Origin: Apteryx mantelli
Taxonomy: Eukaryota; Chordata; Aves; Apterygiformes; Apterygidae
Length of the DNA: 64,000 nucleotides
NCBI RefSeq assembly: GCF_036417845.1
Contig: NC_089985.1
Location: 30,772,583 to 30,836,582 of the forward strand
Reading direction: 5' to 3'
Part shown: positions 1-12,100 of the stretch, piece by piece
Numbering within the stretch: position 1 is the first letter of the stretch
Layout: every line of letters starts with the position of its first letter
Program-made: the position numbers and the translations under genes
The notes under the pieces: generated by a model
The model's input: the letters and a program-made list of their open reading frames with translations, nothing else
Database searches by the model: none
Told to the model about the DNA's origin: nothing

Positions 1-160
1 GTTAGCCCAGGCTCTCTTTGGCTGCAGAGCTCTTGCTATCCCTTCTCAGGGAAGATTAATAACAATGAAGAGCAAAGCTGAATGGCCCAGGATGTAGAGA
101 ACAAGCTCCCTGACTGCCACAGTGCATACCTGCAGTCTCTGATGCTGTCCGTGTGTGCAG

Positions 161-3100
161 GGGCCCTGTCGGAGTGGCTGGCTGATCATCCCGTCATGAT
201 TAACAACGTGTTGCCACTGGTGCTCCAGGCCTTGGGCAACCCTGAGCTCTCCATCTCCAGTGTCTCCACCCTGAAGAAGATCTGCCGGGAGTGCAAGTAT
301 GACCTGCCACCCTACGCTGCCAACATTGTTGCTGTGTCACAGGTAAGAGCTGGAGCAGATGAGGCTTGGGGTCCTTAGGCACTAAGGATCCCTTTGGGGC
401 TGGGCTCTGGGGGCTGCCAGAGCCTGCATGGGAGCAGGAAGGAGCTGACAGAGGATATGAGCCTCTGCTTTTAGAGCCAAGAGGATACCATCCCCTTCCC
501 TGAGGGGAATCTGCGCTGCAAAGTGGTGGATGCTGGGGAAGTACAGGGGGAGAGGACTGCAGAAAGTGTCTGGTTTCACATGTTCTCCATGAAGACTTCT
601 TCTACTGCCACTTCTGGAGACAGAATACTGGGTTAGAGGGACCATTGGTCTGATCCCCCAAGATCTTTCATAAACTCTGAGCACTGCAGTAAATGGGTAG
701 GGCTGGCTCAGAAGAGCTGGTTGGAGACATCCCAGGTCCTGATATTCACCTGTGATAACTTTGCTCTTGAGGGCAGTGTTGATGAACCTAGTCAGGTTTT
801 CCGTGGTGAGCTGGTGGGTCTGCAGCTTCTTTCTGCTGGGTGAGCTGAGCTGTCCTGCTGCAGAGCCTGTCTGAGTCCATGGACTCCCATCGCTGGGTAG
901 CTGTGTGGGATGGGTGCAGGGAGGAGAACTTGGTGCAGGATGAGGCTTTTGCTCCTGGCCTGTGGCTGGTCGTGAGGAGGCCTGCACAGAACTGTCTGCT
1001 GCTCATCCGTACCCAAATTGTTATCGATTGTCATGACCTCCCACTTCAGTCCCACCTCCCTAGAAGGGAAGAGGCTTTCTGCAGCACTCACACTCCTCTT
1101 TCTCTGTCCCTTTCCTTTTGGCAGGAAGTGTTGATGAAGCAGATTCACAAGGTAAGAGTCACTTGCCCACACCCCTGCCTCATTCTGTTTGTCCACCTCA
1201 GCCTTTAGTTGTCCTTGCATGTAAATGCAAGAAATCCCATCATGAGCTAAGCTGTTCCTGGAGGAGAGCTCAGCATTGCAACCAGTTTGTGTGGAGCCAG
1301 GAACACCTGGTGTCTGCCACTTGCTGCACTACTAATCTTTTGGCTCTCCATAATTGGACTGGAGCAGGGTTATGCTGGTGAGGTATTTCCTCATAGATAG
1401 GGAAGCCGCCAGGGACACTTAACTCTAGTGGTTCCTGACCCCTCCAAGCCTGAGGAGGCAGAGATGCCTCAGCGCAGCAGCAGGTTGCAAGAGGAAAGGG
1501 AAGGGAGGTTGGTGTGGGGACAAAGCCCAAGTTGTGCTTGCAAACAGCAGAGGGTGGGACACTTCACCCCACAGGGGCTGAGACAGGTCTGTGCAAAGAA
1601 TCAGATGCCAGGGTAGGGTGAGTGGTGCTGGCATGGAGATCTCTGGGCACTAAACTGGTCTTTCCTTGAAGGGATGCTGGGGAGAGGATAGGTGGTAGCA
1701 GGAGAGCATCTGTTCTCCAAGCACTGGTAGGGAGCTGCCCCCTTCTCCTGCTATGGGATATACCTAGAATATCCCAGGCAGGGCAAGTTAAGAGCAGCAC
1801 ACCAAAGCTCCTGGTCCTTCTGGCTAGGCCTCAGGTAGCTGTCTTAGCTAGCAAGTAGGGTCTTTGAGGTTTGCTGGAGGGCTTCAGGCTGGGCAGTGAC
1901 CTGCCCCTTTATGTCTTCTCTCTGACTCAGACAAGCCAGTGTATGTGGCTGATGCAAGCTCTTGGTTTCCTGCTCTCTGCCCTACAAGTGGAAGAGATCC
2001 TGAAGAACCTGCATTCCCTGATCACTCCCTATATCCAGCAGCTGGAAAAGCTGGCTGATGAAACGGTGAGTGCCCTCGTGCCACTACCTCCATCCAAAAG
2101 TGGCTTCTCCCACTGTCTGTGCTGCTGGCTGTAACCCCATGAGGTGGGGTATTGAAGCAGCACTATTGAACACAGGCTGTCTTTCCCCTCACCCTGAATA
2201 ACTGTTAATTGCCCAACGCAGGCAGAGCAGTGCAGAGCAGAGTCCCACTAATCAGACTGAGCTGGGCTGCAGGTTTTTTTCCTTTGCAGCTACTCATCTG
2301 TAAGACCAGAGGCTCCTTGGCTCTTGCAAGCCATGTATTGTCTGGATCAGCATCTGCCTCCCTAAAGTAGAGCCCACGCTTTGGTCACGCAGCCTCCTCC
2401 CTCATGTGATATCCCATGTGTTGTCCCTGTGGGCAGCTGTCTCGACTTGCTCTCTGTTGGAGGAAGCTGTGGTGCTCTTGAGTATCCTCCAGGATTCGTC
2501 CACCAGTGAGGGTAGGTGGGAGGCCTCGTGGCTCAGCCAAGAGGTAGAAAGGGAAAGCGAGAGTGTGCAGTGCAGGAAAACCGCCTTCTCTGCCACTTTG
2601 CCTCAACAGTCCTGGCTCCTCAGGATCCCAAAGGCGTGACTGTGGTAGAGCACTGCCATCTGTATCACACTTTGGCTTTGTTTTACCTGGCAGCCCAATC
2701 CCTCCAATAAGCTGGCTATCATCCACATCCTGGGCCTGCTCTCCAACCTGTTCACCACCCTAGACATCAGCCACCATGATGATGACCATGAAAGCACCGA
2801 GGTCAAGAAACTGCCAGTGCAGCAAGGACCCAACCCAGTGAGTACAGTAGTAGTTAGATGCTCTTTGCCGTAGCCTAGCTAGAAGCCCTGCTGTGCACAG
2901 CTAATGCCAAGAGAGCCAGGAGGAGAGGCTATAAGGTGGAGTGAATGGAGAATGCAGTACCATGGAGAGGGTAGAGCTGGTACATTCCAGCTCCCTCAGC
3001 CCTTCCCACTGCTTTTGAGAAGGGCAGAGGTTACCTGCGAGATCCCTGTTGGCTGGGCACTGGTCTGAAGACAATCCAGGTACTACCTGCCAGCTATGAG

Positions 3101-6100
3101 CTGTGCCAGGCTGCTTCAGCAAGGAATGAAGTTTCCCAGCTTCAAAGAGGGCAGGAGGCAGTAGTCCCTGAAGGTTTGAATCCAGGCTGTACTTACCATT
3201 GAATCTTCCCTTCCAAGTGCCATAGGGGCCAGTTCTCTTCAGTCTGTCTTGTTCTTTGCAGGTGGTGGTGGTTCTGCAGCAAGTCTTCCAGCTCATACAG
3301 AAGGTCCTCAGCAAGTGGCTGAATGATGCCCAGGTGGTGGAGGTAACCAGGCTCCTCATGTGTTACTGTTTGCAGCTCTGCCTTTGCCCTTGCATCTAAA
3401 TTGGGGGTAGGAAAGGACAGCCACTGGGTGATGCTGCCCAAATACAGAAGGATGCATTTCCATCCTCCTGTATTTGGGCTGTCTTCCTGGGCTGCCCAAA
3501 ACACCAGTACTGTTTGCTGTCACTAGCACCATCCTGCAGTGCTTGTCTGTGTTGCCCAGATCAGCTCTACTCCTCTCCAGTTATATAGGCCCTGCCATCA
3601 TCAGTGAAATGAGAAATGGGGTCTACTGAGTGCTTGTCTGTGTTCCCTAAGGGAAGAGCTCTGCTCTGACCCACACCTTTGTCATCTTTTCTGGAATTTC
3701 TCCAGTTCACTCAGTCCAGTGATTTCCAGGTGCAGCATCCCACCAGGCACTGTTCTCCCTGGCACTCAAGATGCCTTCCTGCTGCAGCTGGAGGGGTGTT
3801 TCCTGGTGGGAGCATCCAGTGCTGCAGAGTAGGGCAGCATCACCACAGCAGATCTGAGCCCTCTGCCTGGCTGTTCTCCGTGCCTCATTGCCACCTCTTC
3901 CCTCCCATGGGACCTGTTTGTCAAGCCCTGTCCCACCAGAAGAGGGTCTCCTGAAGCCTGTTGCTCACTCTGTCCCTCCTCTCCCACAGTCTGTCTGTGC
4001 CATCTTTGAGAAGTCTGTGAAGACCCTTCTGGATGATTTTGCCCCCATGGTGCCTCAGCTGTGCGAGATGCTGGGGCAGATGTATAGCACCATCCCCCAG
4101 GCGTCTGCCATCGACCTCACACGGCAGGTAAGGAGCTGTGTAAGCAAGTCTGGCACTGCGGCAGGGTGGCCCCTGGGCTGCCTCCACTCATGCCTGCATC
4201 CCAGGAGGGCTGCATGTGAGGCAGGCTCTGGATTGGAGAATGGGGCTGGTGTCGCTCCTTGCCTTTGCCTCAGCGCATCTCTCACTGCTTCACAAGGCTT
4301 CCTGCCAGCTGCCTCTTGCTCCTGCCTAGCCTTGGTATCCCATGCGTTTAATGATCTAATCTCACTGCTCTGGTCTGGTCACCATCACAGGCAGTGCTCT
4401 TTGCCTCTACTGAAGCAGTAACCCCCATGCAGGGTCAAGCCCGGTTCTCTCTGCCCTCCTATTATGGGTTAAGCCATATGTTGCTGCACCCTGGACTAAA
4501 GCATGCATCCCTGGCTTCTCCCCACTGTGGCTGTGATGGGTGCAGAAAGTCCTGTGCTGACCAGCCAGGCTGCCGTTCCCCGGGAAGGCTGGGAGTGTGC
4601 AGGGACAGCAGCAGCTTCAATCCTTCTCTGTCTCTTGCAGCTGGTTCACATCTTTGCTCATGAGCCTGCCCACTTCCCTCCCATCAAGGCCCTCTTCTTG
4701 CTCGTTACCTCGGTCACGCTGACCCTTTTCCAGCAAGGTACGTGTGATTGATTCTTCTTCATGCTGGGGCTATTGTCAGGCTGTTGCATGCTTGAGGTCT
4801 GGAGGCATCTTACCAGGAATGGCTGTTTTCACTCCTAACTAAGCTAACAGGCCATGTCTGTTCTTGGATTCATCCCAATCCCTGGAAGGTGGGTACCTTC
4901 CTTACAGGACTGCAGAAACAGGAAACCCCAGTGCAAGACTCTGAACTCAAGTGACAGCCTGGTTCTGCGCTGGGACTGGGTGTCTTGCTGTGTTGCAAGA
5001 AGAAGAGCAGGGGCTCCAGTCCCAGCTTGGCAGTGAGGCTGCATTCAGTGGGCGATGCTAGCCTTTCTCTGTGGGTCAGCAGTGCTTGTAGTGGCCAGGA
5101 ATCAAGCCCTTGTATAAGCAGAAAGATGTCTCTGAACACCTGGGGAACTACCTTTTCAGAGCCACTGCTGTGCCCAGCATCCCCATGCTGGGGACAGTCC
5201 CGTGTTTGGCTTGCTGGCTGCATTACCCGCTTGCTACAAAAAGAAAATTGGGTTAGGACAGGCCCCTCAATGCCATAGCTCCCTTCAGCCTCCTGGTGAC
5301 TTGTCCTGTGACAGGGACAAGTGCACAGTGGAGCTGCAGGCTCTGGTTCTTCAGCACCTCAGTTGTTCTTGTATGGCACCCAACAGGTCTTGTTTTGTGT
5401 TCACAGCCTGATGCTGGATAACATGATGCCTTCCCCCAGTACAAGGCTCAGAGCTCCCTAGAGAGGTGGGGGATCCGTGAGGGCCTGTGCTTCCTTGGGA
5501 CACCTCAGTCTGAGCAAATCCTTCTGTGCTAAAGTGTTACTTGGGTCATGGGCAAGTGAGCTGGGCTTATCCAGTGATCAGATCCCCGCTTCTGTCAGTG
5601 GCGTGCGGATGTATGTACAATAAAGTCCTCTCAGCTCAGAGCCTGGGGAGGCAGAGATGCTTCTGGGCAGCAGCAGGTGTGTCTGCAAGAGAAAAGGGAG
5701 GGCTGGTTGGTGAGGGGACAGAGCCCAAACTGTGCCAATGCTTGGACATGAGCTTTGCTCAGGCAAGCGGCTGCCCAGCTCACTGTGTGCCCAGGACTGT
5801 GTTCCCACCTTGGGGATCATCTTCTGTGGTCAGTCAGCCCTGAGCAGAGCAAGCAGATTCTGCTGTCTGAGCACAAATGCAGCAGGAGAGGGTGGGACGC
5901 TTGACCCTGCAGGGGCTGTGAATGTGTCTGTGCAAAGAATCGGATGCCAAGGTAGGGCGAGTGGTGCTGGCATGGAGATCTCTGGGCACTAAACTGGTCT
6001 CTCCCAGAAGGACACTGGGGGAGAGGCCATTGGGTGGGTCCTGGACTGAGGGGCTTGGAGAACATCTGGGAAGGGGTGGGAGGGCAGCTGTGCCAGGGGC

Positions 6101-9100
6101 TCCTGAGCAGCTGAGGCTGGTGACGAGCATGTGCACGCCTGAGCCTGGCAGGGCCTGTCAAGTGTTTGCTGAGGTGTTGTCGTTCACTTGCAGTTATCTT
6201 CCAGGACCAAATGGTACTCTGAAGACACCCACTCAGTCCCCACAATGCAAAAGCTCTAATTCTCCTTGTGGAGATGGTGCCCAGCTAGCCCCTTCTCCTC
6301 CTCCTCCTCCTCTTCCTCCCCAAGGACACGAAGATCTCCTTGGCTCTGCAGCACCCAGGTGCTGGCTGGAGATCCTGGGGCTTCAGACCCGTTCCTTTGC
6401 AGTTTCTTTCTGTTCTTGGGTTCTCCAAGTTTCATGATTTTTTGTATGTTTTGTTTCTTTAACTTGCTTCAAGCTGCTCATGTTGCCCATCCCTTTCCCC
6501 ACACACCCCTCCTCCCCTACACTCCTGTTTTCACTTGTAAATTCTTTCTGTATCACATAACTATATGATGTTGAGTTGCTGTTTGTATGATTTTTCTCTT
6601 AAGTTACATCTTTATTATATTTTAGGGCCCAGGGATCATCCTGATATTGTTGATTCATTTATGCAACTCCTGGCACAGGTGTGTTTTAGTTTCTTATTCA
6701 TTCACTTTCTGTTCTCTCTCTTTCTCTTTTTAATTCAATTTAAACCTATTTTTAGCTTTCTGTTGACAACGTTTTTTTCCTTTTAGTTGAATATCGAGTT
6801 TCTCCATCTGTTTCCGTGGAAGTTGAAAACAAAACATTCTCCTTTAGTTCTGGGTTTGCACCATCCCCAGGGCAGTGCCCTTCTCTGCAGGGCAGCCTAG
6901 GAGCTGCCACCCCCTCACCTCTCACCTGGCCTCAGGGGCGCAGCAGAAGCCAGCATGGGGCACTTCGTGCTGCTGCTGCCACAGTCACACTTGGGTGACA
7001 GATAATTAGAGCATTAAATGGTCATTTTCCTACTCTTCTACCTGCCCCCTGTGATGGGTCCTCCAGGGCAGGGACCAGACTGAGCTGGCTGGCTTTCCCC
7101 AGGGCCTGAACTCTGCTGCTGGTGGGAGAAAGCCCTCTGCACGCAGTACTAGGCAACGTTTGCCTGAGTCTGGTACTGCACTGCTCATCCAGCAAAGCGG
7201 ACTCTCTCCGTAGCTGCGGGCAGCAGCAGCCAGGGTCAGCTCTGAACCATCTGCTGAAGGGAGCAACATGCCTGCAATGGCATCTGTGCCTGGGCCTGTC
7301 AGGCCCTGGGAGCTGCCTGGCTCTCTGTGCCCATTCCGCTTGCAATCCTGGTCTCCCACCATGCCATACTGCCTAACGCCCCTGCAGCTCTTTGGGATGG
7401 TGGCTGAGAGGTGGTGACAGTAGCTCCTGTGTTTGCAGCCTGGGAGCAATCCTGTGACACCAGCTCAATGACACATGGCCCTCAGACTGGCCAAGCAGCT
7501 GCAGAAAGCTTGTGTCTGGAGGAGTTTCTTGCCTGTCCCTCTTCAGCAGAAGCAAGTGGGATGGAAAGGGGCCTTGTGTCCAAGGACCTATGGACCTGCA
7601 GCTCTGCTGAGGCTCTCCTCTCTGTGCCATGGTGCCGCCTCTGGTCCACCTGCCTGCCTTGTCCTACCATGTCCTCCTGCTGCTGGAGGCACTTTGCCAA
7701 ACAGGCAGAGCAGCTCTTGAAGCACAGAAATCCTATTTGTTTTGCCAGAGGCAGCTGTGATGGGGATTGCCCAGGGCAAAGCCAGTCGTGCTGCCAGTGT
7801 GGCAGGGAGCAGTGGGCTGTGGTGTAGGAGCTGAGGAGCAGGGCTGACACTTCACCGCTGGCAGTGGTGGGTAGGGAGGGCCTGTACTATGCTGTGTGTG
7901 TATATACACCTGTTGAGAGGAACAGGAGTCCAGCTTGCTCTTGAGTCTGCTATGGCAACTGAGGGAGAAGCCCTGACATCCTTAATGTGAGTATTAAGTC
8001 CCCCAGTGTGAGAGCGCGTTCCCCAGCACCTACCTAGAGGGAATGGAGCTTTCCTCATAGCAATGGAAAATGCTCTGGAGCTGCTAGCAGTGAGCAGGAG
8101 CCTAGCAAAGTCACTTTCTGCTTAATTTCTGTAATGACAAGACTTCTAATTGCACAAGGCAGGAAGAGCTCATGGAAGAAAAATCCACTGAGAGGGTCTC
8201 AATACACAAACCTTCCCTGGTTCAGGATGTTTGAGCTGTGAATAGCTGGAAGGTGGGAGAAGCTCTTTGGAGTGTCCGTCTGCTTGCCTTGTTTAGCCCT
8301 TCCTGGGCATCTGCTTTTGGCCACTGTCTGAGACAGGGCACTGGAGTGGATGGACTTTTGGTCTGACCCAGTAGGTCTGCGGTGAGTCTCAGCACTGTGA
8401 GTTACAGCATATCTGTGTCTCTGAAATGTGTCTGTCCTTTTTAAACTAGATATTCCCGATAGTTAGACACAGTCTCTGTCATGGTGGCTGTTCAGTCATG
8501 CAGCTGACAACCCACCCAAGCAGGTACAAGAGCTGTGGGCTGTCCAGGCTCCCAATCACCCAGCTCAGCCAAACTTCTATGTGGGTGTCTGGCTTGTCCC
8601 AGCTGTTAAACTGTTAGCCCCCTCTGATGGCTGCTTGGCCCATGTGCATGCTTTGCTGGATGGAGCGGGGTGAGAGAACCACACCTCACTTTTTAAGCAG
8701 TGTCCGTACATATTACTTTGAAGTCCAGATCCCACTGAGACCAGTCTTGTCTCACAACTAGTATTGCAGCATTTTCTTCCCTTCTTTTGCCGTTGAAAGA
8801 TCTGAAATGATTATGACACTATTAGAAAGTGTTTGTAGATTTTCCTGATGCCAGTTTTGAAAGTTGTAACTTTTTTACAAGGTTTTCAAACATGTGAGGA
8901 TCAGTAAATGGGAGATGTATGTGAGGTTCATGAAGGTATTCTTCCTTGCTGCTCAGCGTTGGCGAGACCTCAACTGGAGCACCATGCCCAGTTTGGCGCA
9001 CGACATTTTGTAGATATGGACGAGAGAGCACAGAGAAAAGCATCAAGAATGATCAGCAGCTTGTAAACATGACAGGGAGGAAAGACTGATCGAAGCCTGA

Positions 9101-12100
9101 GGAGTTGCATGAGTCTTCAGGTGTATAAAAGGTAATACCACAGGTGTGGGTAAAAATTCCTCTTTTGTTCACTTTGGCTGGGGCAAAAAGTAACAGGATG
9201 AAATCACAGAAAAGAGTTCAGGTTAGGCAGTAGCAAATCTTTCTAACGGCATAGAAGAGTGCTGAAAGATCACTTGGGAAGCTGTTGTCATTTGGAGGGC
9301 TGGAACTGATTCTCAATAAACCTGTTGCTCCTTGGAGGGAAGGTAGAGCTGATCCTGCCGTGAGGTGGGTAAGGGATTAGGCAACCTCTTGAGACTCTTC
9401 CAACCCTGGTTGTTGTTTCTTTGGAAGATGCTGAGTTTCTCTGTAGCTTGGGATCCTTCTCTGTGTCTGGACACAGCATTTTTGTGCTCTTTTGGAGAGA
9501 AAAGTGCAGCTGTGCTGCATTTCCATTAGTCATGCTGTGAGAGCAAGCACTACCCATCCCATCTGCTGGGAAACTCTACTACACGCTGGCCTTCCTGGGC
9601 AAGAGAGAGCATGTTTCTCTGTAGGCAGATGCTGAGACTGCCTGCTGGCAGCATGTGTGTTTGTGGCATGCCTGTCTCTGCCAGACAGTGCTGTCTGCCC
9701 CGGTCTGAATCCTCTGGAGGGAAGGCTGTGTCCAGGTCCTGCTGCTGGAACAGATACGAGGCTTCTACCTCAGTGGCTGCTCTGTCTTGGGTCACTGTGA
9801 AATGACTGACTTCCTGCTGGTGTGCCACCACCTCCAGCAGCTGCCTGATGTTTTCCTAGGCTTTTTATTCCAGCAGCCCCATGGAGACTGAAGGATCCCA
9901 TCCCCTTCCTCTCTCGTCACATGCAGGACTTGTTCCAAGGGTTTCCTCCTTTTCTTTAGTCTGTCCATGTTCAGGACTGATGACCTGGCAGGGTGCTTTG
10001 AAACACATCAAGAACCTGAGGGAGGTCGCATCTCCTCTGGCTTTTTGGTCTCATAACTTCAAGAGCTAGCTGACAGCGCAGATGTGTCCAGTTCCCCAGC
10101 ATGGCCTGCCCTCTTCCAGAGAAACATGCTCTTCAGTGATACTGTTGAGTATTTGTAGATGCACAGGATTAAAGTTGGAGAGAATTTTAGCTCTACTTTG
10201 TCTTTTTATGTGGCAGAGGCTGTTATATCCAAACACATTCTGCCTGTAGAGTGGCCAGTCCCTTCCTTGTTTGGCTGATCCTTATATGGGAACATCAAGT
10301 TTGGACCTGAGTGTGTCAAGGCAGAGATTTTACCCCTTTCCTGGCAGTCTGCTCCTGTGGTTAATCACTTTGGTAAAAATATATCACCTTCCCTGGCTCA
10401 AATTTGTCTGGTTTCTCCTTTCAGCCACTGGTTTTTGTCCTCTTATCTGTCAACAGATCCTCTCGGTACTTTCTGATAACTTGTTTTTTTAAAAGGTGTT
10501 TCTGGAGCCTGTTCTCCCTAGCTCTTGGATTATTTTGTGGCTTTTTTTTTGTGACTTAAAGATGTGGATACTAGGATTTATAGCTAGTTGTTTACTTCTT
10601 GCCAATCTTGTGAAGAGAGGAAACATGCCCTTCTGGCTCCTGCTTGCTCCCACCTCTTAATACCTGCACATTAACCCTTTGTCACAAGCACATAGGGAGC
10701 TGTCTGTACAATTTATGATTTCAGCTGACTTTATGATATATTTATTTGGGCATGATTATCAGGCTATGAGACTCCCCAGTAAGTGCTGCTGATCCTTTTG
10801 CCAGTCTTTGTTCCTGGAAATTCATCAGCTGCATGTTTTTACCTTGCTCCTTAGGAGACTAGCCAGCCCATTGGATAGCACTGGACCAGGAGTGGTCTAG
10901 GCACGAGCTCACTAGAAGCGCCTTTGTTCAGCACTGGTTCCCTGTGCTGGTAAATCTCAAGGTGCAGTCAGCCAGCAGTGCTCGTTCATAATCCATTCTT
11001 GGTGATGGCTGGCGGATTGTGAGACCATGCTGGCTTAAGCCAAATATCTTACAAAAGCTAGAGTCTCTCCAGTTATTTTTATTACTCAGACTTTTAGACT
11101 TAAAGTAAGCATTTGCCATAAGCATGCACTGACCAGTACTTGTATCCTTTGTCAGAAGGTCCGGAGCATCAGCGCTTCCATGCCTGCAGTGAGTGCCTCA
11201 CCTTGAGGGCTGCAGTGGTCAGCGCCTCTCCCTTGTATCTGGCGTGTCCATGCCCAGGATTACAAAGCAGCAGTGGCTGGTGTTTACCCCAGGGTCTGCA
11301 TCCAGGCAACAAGGCAGTGGGTTCTGGTGTTTGAGAGTTCTCACCTGCAGGGCCCTCTGACCTCTCCCCTCCTGCTGACAGGTGTCGCTCATACGCGTCT
11401 TCAGAGTTGCACTGTGGTTGCTCTGTATTGGGTTCCCAGGGGTGCAGACCACAGCCTGGCTTTTTCCCATGTCCCATCTTGCCTGTTAACTGTTCCTACA
11501 CAATCTCCAAATTGAGACCTGTCTCTCCTGCTAGCTCTTTAGCTAAGCTGTCTCCCTTCTCCCTGGCTCCTGGCTTTGTTGTTGGGAGAAGTGTTCTGCC
11601 TCCTTCCTGAGTTCAAAGCTGCCTGGCAGGCTGGTTCTTGGCCCAGGAGAGTGTCTTTGCCTCCAGCACGACCTGCTGGATCTGGGAGGTGCTCCAGGCT
11701 GTGCTGGAGCTCCAGCTCCTAGCGGGCTGGGCTGCTGGATGTTGCTGCAGGAGGCACTCTCCAGCCTACCTCCTCACTAAGGGCTTCAGACACATCCAAC
11801 CACCCTGATGGTGCTCTCTACACCAGCACAGGTCTCCAGGGTGCTGTGGTGATGCCCCCTGACTTGACTAGGAGTCCAAGGGATGACTGTGCAAGTAGGG
11901 CGTTGCCAGGCAGATGATGCGGCACCTTTTGTGATGGCCTAGGCACGGACTGGCCAGGGTGCTCAGCCCACAGCATGTCCTCCACCTTGCTTTCTTCTTG
12001 AACTGGTTCAGACTGCTGCCAGCTCCTCCCTCAGTGCCAAGGCTGTATTGCAGTGCAGGCAGAGCTATTTCCCTCTAGCCAGCGTTGTGGCTGCAGAGGA

